Assembly (NCBI RefSeq): GCF_000308875.1
Contig: NZ_BAGL01000002.1
Coordinates: 354,061-418,060 of the forward strand
Source of the DNA: Nocardia transvalensis NBRC 15921
GTDB lineage: Bacteria > Actinomycetota > Actinomycetes > Mycobacteriales > Mycobacteriaceae
Direction: 5' to 3'
Length of the DNA stretch: 64,000 nucleotides
A program made the position numbers and the translations under genes. Shown piece by piece: positions 59,643 to 64,000 of the stretch (positions within the stretch are counted from its first letter, which is position 1; each line of letters begins with the position of its first letter). The notes under the pieces are model-generated. The model was not told the DNA's origin, ran no database searches, and was given only the letters and a program-made list of their open reading frames with translations.

Positions 59643-60607
59643 CGGCGCGTCTCGCCGATGCGGTCACCGGCCTCCGTACCCGCGGCCGAGTACCGCAGGT
59701 ACATCAACCGCGCGGCCTCGTGCCGGGACCGGCGGATGCCGTCCAGGATGAGGCCCGCGGTCCACGCCAGGCTGCCCAGCAGCAGCAGCGTCAGGCCGAA
59801 GAACAGCGTCGGGAAGCGCGGCACCTGGTGGATCTCGTAGTACTGCACGACGATCGGGGTGATCAGGATGATCGACACCAGCCAGGACAGCGTCCCGAAC
59901 AGGCCGTAGAACGCGACCGGCCGCTCGTGCCGGGCCAGGCCGACGATCAGCGCCAGGATCTTGAAGCCGTCGTGATAGGTGCGTAGCTTGCTCTCGCTGC
60001 CGGCGGGGCGGTCACGGAAACCGACCGGCACCTGGGTCTGCGGCACCCGCAGATGCAGCGAGTGCACGGTCAGCTCCGTCTCGATCTCGAATTCGCGCGA
60101 CACCGCCGGGAAGCTCTTCACGAACCGCCGGGAGAAGACCCGGTAGCCGGAGAGCATGTCCTCGACGTTCTCGCCGAACACCTTGCCGACCACGCCGTTG
60201 AGCACCTTGTTGCCGGATTCGTGCCCGGCCCGGTAGGCGTTCTCGCCCTCGTTCTGCTTGCGCACGCCCAGGACGTGGTCGTAGGGGCCGTCCAGCAGGG
60301 TCTTGATCATGACCGGCGCGGCGAAGGCGTCGTAGGTGTCGTCGCCGTCGATCATCAGATAGATGTCGGCCTCGATATCGGCGAAGGCGCGGCGCACGAC
60401 ATTGCCCTTGCCCTTGGTGTGCTCGGTGCGCACGAGCGCCCCCGCCTCGCGGGCGCGGTCGGCCGTGGCGTCGGTGCTCAGGTTGTCGTAGACGTAGACG
60501 ACGATGCCCGGCACGGCGGCCTTGAGGTCGGTGACGACCTTGGCGACCGCGGCCTCCTCGTTGTGGCAGGGCACGACTGCGGCGATGCGAAGCTCGGTGG
60601 GGTCCAC
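59639..60607 (-). CDS. GT2 polyprenyl-phosphate glycosyltransferase
   Basis: A 322-residue enzyme of the dolichol-phosphate mannose synthase type. The N-terminal GT-A domain has VVPCHNEEAAVAKVV, YVYDNLSTDATADRA, LMIDGDDTYD (metal-binding) and NVEDMLSGYRVFSRRFVK. Two C-terminal helices (YGLFGTLSWLVSIILI and FFGLTLLLLGSLAWTAGLIL) anchor it. It transfers a sugar from a nucleotide donor to decaprenyl phosphate. The GTG giving VDPTELRIAAVVPC is the likely start. It is next to a GtrA-family gene (divergent), and together with the DUF2142-like protein they form a plausible make-flip-use set. Confidence 0.9.
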   Translation of the reverse strand: MDPTELRIAAVVPCHNEEAAVAKVVTDLKAAVPGIVVYVYDNLSTDATADRAREAGALVRTEHTKGKGNVVRRAFADIEADIYLMIDGDDTYDAFAAPVMIKTLLDGPYDHVLGVRKQNEGENAYRAGHESGNKVLNGVVGKVFGENVEDMLSGYRVFSRRFVKSFPAVSREFEIETELTVHSLHLRVPQTQVPVGFRDRPAGSESKLRTYHDGFKILALIVGLARHERPVAFYGLFGTLSWLVSIILITPIVVQYYEIHQVPRFPTLFFGLTLLLLGSLAWTAGLILDGIRRSRHEAARLMYLRYSAAGTEAGDRIGETRR

Positions 60608-60728
60608 CCCGTCAGTTCCTCGTGTTGATTCGGACGGTGAAATACGGAACACCGGGAGGGTACAGGGGAGCGGCCCGGATGCGCCCGCCAACCCTCACTG
60701 TGTCATTCGATGCGGTACCGTGCCCGGA

Positions 60729-61229
60729 GTGACCAGCAGTGAAACCGCGGCCGATCCGGCCGCTGCGCCCCTGCTCACCAAGGTATCCGCCGCTTTACGC
60801 AAGGGCGGGGCGTTTCTCGTGGTCGGGGCGATCGGTTTTCTCGTCGACGCGGGCACCTACAACCTGCTGGTGTTCTGGGGTGGCGAGGGCGTGATGTACC
60901 ACGCTCCGCTCCCGGCGAAGATCATCGCGATCGGCGTCGCCACGGTGGTCACCTACTTCGGGAACAAGTGGTGGACCTTCGCCCACAAGAAGGGCGGCAG
61001 CCCGGCCCGCGAATATGTGCTGTACACCGTATTCAACGTGATCGCCATCGGCTTGCAGCTGGGCTGCCTGGGCTTTTCCCGCTACGTTCTGGAGCTGTCC
61101 TCACCCCTAGCGGACAATATCTCGGGCACGCTGGTCGGCCAGGTCGTGGCGGTGGTATTCCGGTATTGGGCGTACGACAAATTCGTGTTCACCGGTGAGA
61201 AGGCGGCCCCGTCCGCCGCCGACGCCTGA
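60729..61229 (+). CDS. GtrA-family membrane protein
   Basis: A 166-residue protein with four helices (GGAFLVVGAIGFLVDAGTYNLLV, VATVVTYFGNKWWTF, YTVFNVIAIGLQLGCLGF, GQVVAVVFRYWAYDKFVF). GtrA proteins move polyprenyl-phosphate sugars or assist such enzymes. It is divergent from the GT2 gene and 75 bases upstream of the second GlfT2-like gene. A start at 60720 is also possible (both GTG). Confidence 0.88.
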   Translation: MTSSETAADPAAAPLLTKVSAALRKGGAFLVVGAIGFLVDAGTYNLLVFWGGEGVMYHAPLPAKIIAIGVATVVTYFGNKWWTFAHKKGGSPAREYVLYTVFNVIAIGLQLGCLGFSRYVLELSSPLADNISGTLVGQVVAVVFRYWAYDKFVFTGEKAAPSAADA

Positions 61230-61304
61230 GATGGAGATAATGGTCGCCGCGAATCCGCGACGCCGGAGGCGGCGCCATCTAACACAACAAAAAGGGACCG
61301 CGAT

Positions 61305-63200
61305 ATGGACCAGTCGGCTGGGCAGGCCGTGACCACAACCGAGAACGACCGGCTCCTCGCCGACCCCGCCCCCGCCACATTGCACGGCGATCACCAGGCT
61401 CCGCAGCGACTGGTGCTGCAGCGCGGCGTATTCGCCGCTCCGGCCGCGAAGATCAGCGCCGAGATGTATGCGGTATCCAAGGGCAAGGTCGGGCGGGAGC
61501 GGCTGTCGCTGCGGTTGGAGAAGGGTGCGACCGCGCACACCAACACGTATTTCGGCCGGTTCGCCGCGAGCTACTGGCAGCGCTGGACCACGGTCACCGA
61601 GGTCGAGGTCGCCATGACCCTGACCGTCGGCGACCGGGCGCGCATCCGGCTCGCCGCCTCCGATATCGCGGGGCACCGCCGGATCATCGATACCGCGGAT
61701 GTGCGCGCCGATGGCCGCGTCGTCTTGCGCGCGGCGCTGGATCAGTACGTCGACGGCGGCGCGCTGTGGCTCGAATTCGATGCCGTCGGCGGCGATCTCA
61801 CCATCTCGGAGCTGGAGTGGTCGGCGGTGGCGCCGGAGCGCGTCCGGCCGGTGGCGATCGCGATCTGCACGTTCAACCGCGCCGAGGACTGCGCGCACAC
61901 CGTGGCGGCGCTGGCCTCCGACCCGACCGTGCTGGCGACCATCGATGCCGTGTACGTCGTGGACCAGGGCACGGACGCGGTGGAGGACCGGCCGCTGTTC
62001 CAGGAGACCAAGCCGCGGCTCGGCGACAAGCTGCGGTACCTGCGTCAGCCGAATCTCGGTGGCGCGGGCGGTTTCACGCGCGGCCTGTACGAGGTGTCGG
62101 CGGCCAACGAGCACGCCGACGTCATCCTGATGGACGACGACATCCTGTGCGAACCGGAAACGGTGTTGCGGCTCAACGCCTTCGCGAATCTGACGGCCGA
62201 GCCGACGCTGGTGGGCGCGCAGATGCTGTTCCTGCTCAACCCCGACTACCTGAACGTCGGCGCGGAGGAGACCAACCTCCCGTTGCTGCGCCACGGGCAG
62301 AAGGTGCCGAAGGCGCTGCGCAACACCAGCATGCTCAAGCGCAACCAGGAACGGCGCGTCGACGCGGGCTACAACGCCTGGTGGACCTGCCTGATCCCGG
62401 CCGAGGTCGTGGCCCGCATCGGACTGCCGATCCCGATCTTCTTCCAGTGGGACGACGTCGAGTACGGGCTGCGCGCCCGGGAGCACGGCTTCGTCACGGT
62501 GACCCTGCCGAACGCGGCCGTGTGGCACGCCGACTTCTACTGGAAGGACTTCGACGACTGGGCGCGGTACTTCTCCTCGCGCAACTCGCTCATCGTCTCC
62601 GCGCTGCACACCGATCTGGATCCGAAGGCCGTGACCCGCAAGCTGTTCCGGGAGATCACCGAATACCTGGTCGGCATGCAGTACGGCCTCGCGCACACCA
62701 CCCTCCAGGGCATCGAGGACTTCCTGAAGGGCCCGCGGATCCTCCAGGACGGCGGCCAGGAGGCGCTGAAGCAGGCCCGCACCAGCCGCGGCGACTACTC
62801 GGAGACCGTCAAACACCCCGCCGCCACCGCGCCGATCCGCAACGCCGACATCCAGGTCCGCCGCGCGGGCGGCGAGCCGAGCCGCCCCGTGCTGGTCCTG
62901 ATCAAGCGGGCCATTCAGCAGTGGACCGGCCGCGTCCAGCCCGGCCTCAAGGCCGTCACCCGCGAGGACGCCCACTGGTGGCACATCGGCCTGTTCGACC
63001 ACGTCATGGTCACCGACGCCTCCCAATCCGGCGTCCGAATCCGCAAGCGCGACAAGGCAAAGGCCCGAGCCCTCCTCCTCCGCACCTACCGAGTCCTCCG
63101 CCGCCTCCGCCGAGAACTCCCCACGGTGTCCCGCCAATACCGCGACGCCATGCCCGAACTCACCAGCCGAGAGAACTGGGAACGCCTGTACGGCATCTGA
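61305..63200 (+). CDS. Second GlfT2-like galactofuranosyltransferase
   Basis: A 631-residue paralogue of GlfT2 with the same layout: beta-sandwich N-terminal domain, then CTFNRAEDCAHTVAALASD, RQPNLGGAGGFTRGLYE, metal-binding DDD at residues 277-279, NAWWTCLIPAEV, WDDVEYGLRAREHGF and the His of AVWHADFYW. It is far longer than mycobacterial GlfT1 (about 300 residues), so it is a true GlfT2 paralogue. It has no palindromic-repeat insertion in its N-terminal domain, in contrast to the copy at 818-2857. It could act on a different galactan or a different stage; the specificity cannot be read. Confidence 0.9.
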   Translation: MDQSAGQAVTTTENDRLLADPAPATLHGDHQAPQRLVLQRGVFAAPAAKISAEMYAVSKGKVGRERLSLRLEKGATAHTNTYFGRFAASYWQRWTTVTEVEVAMTLTVGDRARIRLAASDIAGHRRIIDTADVRADGRVVLRAALDQYVDGGALWLEFDAVGGDLTISELEWSAVAPERVRPVAIAICTFNRAEDCAHTVAALASDPTVLATIDAVYVVDQGTDAVEDRPLFQETKPRLGDKLRYLRQPNLGGAGGFTRGLYEVSAANEHADVILMDDDILCEPETVLRLNAFANLTAEPTLVGAQMLFLLNPDYLNVGAEETNLPLLRHGQKVPKALRNTSMLKRNQERRVDAGYNAWWTCLIPAEVVARIGLPIPIFFQWDDVEYGLRAREHGFVTVTLPNAAVWHADFYWKDFDDWARYFSSRNSLIVSALHTDLDPKAVTRKLFREITEYLVGMQYGLAHTTLQGIEDFLKGPRILQDGGQEALKQARTSRGDYSETVKHPAATAPIRNADIQVRRAGGEPSRPVLVLIKRAIQQWTGRVQPGLKAVTREDAHWWHIGLFDHVMVTDASQSGVRIRKRDKAKARALLLRTYRVLRRLRRELPTVSRQYRDAMPELTSRENWERLYGI

Positions 63201-63278
63201 TCCGGGCCGTCGCCCCCGGGACCGCTGATCTCGCCCGCCTTCTCCAGGGCAACTGATTGCGGCCCGGCTCCCTCGCTT

Positions 63279-63312
63279 CCCCTTGATTTCCCCCCTCGGG
63301 GGAATCAAGGGG
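63279..63312. terminator. Bidirectional terminator between glfT2-like and tetR genes
   Basis: A 15-bp stem with one bulged T (CCCCTTGATT-CCCCC against GGGGGAATCAAGGGG). It overlaps the stop codon of the minus-strand TetR gene. Confidence 0.78.
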
Positions 63313-63889
63313 CTAGCAACGTCCGAGTAGCAGCCGCCACATCGGCCTCCAACCACTCCGGCAGATCACCCTGGCGAGCGTGCCGCCGGAGCGTGGCGTT
63401 GGGCAGATCCACCACAGCACGGGTGAAACGGTCGGTCGTCCGCTCGTCGTCGGTCCCGAAAAGGTCCCGGGTCAGGCGATGCACATGCTCGATCAGAGGC
63501 ATGTTCATGCGCGCCAACCGCTCCCGCAGATCCTCCTCCGGAGCCCCGTCCAGCAGATCCCCGGGCCGCAGATGCAACAGCAACTTGGCGTCATCCGGCT
63601 CAGCCCGCGCGAAATCGATTGTCGCCACGGCCATTCCGATCGCCGCCTCCAGTGGATCAGCCTGCTCCGCCGCCGCCAACGCCCGCGCCTGGAACCGCTC
63701 CAGCGCGCGAATCCACGTCGCGACAAGCACGCCGTTGCGATTACCGAAGCGGTGGTACAGCGTGCCCACGGGCGCGCCGCTGGCGGCCGCGATGGCGGCG
63801 ACGCCCGCGGCGCGCGGGCCGTCGCGGAGCACCAGCGTGCGCGCCGCGTCGAGGATCACATCGGTGTCGTGCTTGCGAGGCGGCGCCAT
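63305..63889 (-). CDS. TetR-family transcriptional regulator
   Basis: A 194-residue regulator with an N-terminal helix-turn-helix (VILDAARTLVLRDGPRAAGVAAIAAASGAPVGTLYHRFGNRNGVL) and a C-terminal ligand-binding part (about residues 60-190). The ATG lies five bases after the stop of the UvrA-like gene, so the two are transcribed together. It probably controls that gene or an adjacent exporter outside the window. Confidence 0.9.
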   Translation of the reverse strand: MAPPRKHDTDVILDAARTLVLRDGPRAAGVAAIAAASGAPVGTLYHRFGNRNGVLVATWIRALERFQARALAAAEQADPLEAAIGMAVATIDFARAEPDDAKLLLHLRPGDLLDGAPEEDLRERLARMNMPLIEHVHRLTRDLFGTDDERTTDRFTRAVVDLPNATLRRHARQGDLPEWLEADVAAATRTLLAP

Positions 63890-63893
63890 GGCG

Positions 63894-64000
63894 TCAGGCG
63901 CCGACGTATTCCGCGAGGTGCCGGCCGGTGAGGGTGGAGCGGTCGGCGACGAGATCGGCGGGCGTGCCCTCGAACACGATCGTGCCGCCGTCGTGGCCGG
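63894..64000 (-). CDS. UvrA-like ABC protein, C-terminal fragment cut by window
   Basis: The last 35 codons are visible: GHDGGTIVFEGTPADL, then a C-terminal HLAEYVGA. This is the typical C-terminus of UvrA or of the UvrA-like drug-resistance ABC proteins. Its start lies beyond base 64000. Because it is paired with a TetR gene, the resistance-type UvrA homologue is more likely than the repair protein. Confidence 0.75.
   Translation of the reverse strand, partial: GHDGGTIVFEGTPADLVADRSTLTGRHLAEYVGA

Overview
The window is high-GC actinobacterial DNA from a mycolic-acid-containing organism, most likely a Nocardia. It carries the genes for the mycolyl-arabinogalactan cell wall in an order close to that of Mycobacterium tuberculosis Rv3809c-Rv3789. 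The Nocardia assignment is an inference from gene content: five mycolyltransferases including one with LGFP repeats, two Emb proteins instead of three, a DUF5753/DUF397 pair, and a Nocardia-style secreted protein.

Layout. (1) 1-25.6 kb, + strand: glf (5' end missing), glfT2, a PAP2 phosphatase, ubiA and aftB; then five mycolyltransferases in tandem, a lipoprotein, a Culp6-like cutinase, an F420-type oxidoreductase, and fadD32-pks13-accD4. (2) 25.7-30.9 kb, accessory: small, secreted and lipoprotein genes, an alpha/beta hydrolase, a DUF222/HNH nuclease, a decayed DUF5753 regulator and a DUF397 protein. This block ends at a perfect 18-bp hairpin where the + and - blocks converge. (3) 30.9-44.5 kb, - strand: dprE1, dprE2, aftA, a large membrane protein of unknown specificity and two emb arabinosyltransferases, with a gtrA gene divergent from dprE1. 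(4) 45-53 kb: a PNPOx-like protein, a molybdopterin oxidoreductase, small proteins, an XRE/DUF5753 regulator, and a divergent MarR/MFS pair with a clear operator palindrome. (5) 53-61 kb: rmlC-rmlA, a lipase-like hydrolase, a secreted protein, rmlB, a DUF2142-type membrane protein, a GT2 polyprenyl-phosphate glycosyltransferase and a second gtrA. (6) 61-64 kb: a second GlfT2-like galactofuranosyltransferase, a TetR regulator and the 3' end of a UvrA-like gene.

Functionally, Glf and GlfT2 make galactan. UbiA, the PAP2 phosphatase, DprE1 and DprE2 make decaprenyl-phosphoryl-arabinose. AftA, AftB and Emb use it to build arabinan. RmlA, RmlB and RmlC supply dTDP-rhamnose precursors for the linker. 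FadD32, Pks13 and AccD4 condense mycolic acids, and the mycolyltransferases attach them to the wall.

The most unusual feature is a dispersed short palindromic repeat (core CCGGCATGCTTTTGGCCGG and variants), usually in inverted pairs. It is inserted in frame inside glfT2, aftB, pks13 (two places) and one emb gene, and also lies in two gene-flanking sites. The second GlfT2-like protein and the second Emb protein in this same window lack the insertion, so they serve as internal controls. It behaves like a protein-coding palindromic element, comparable in style to Rickettsia palindromic elements.
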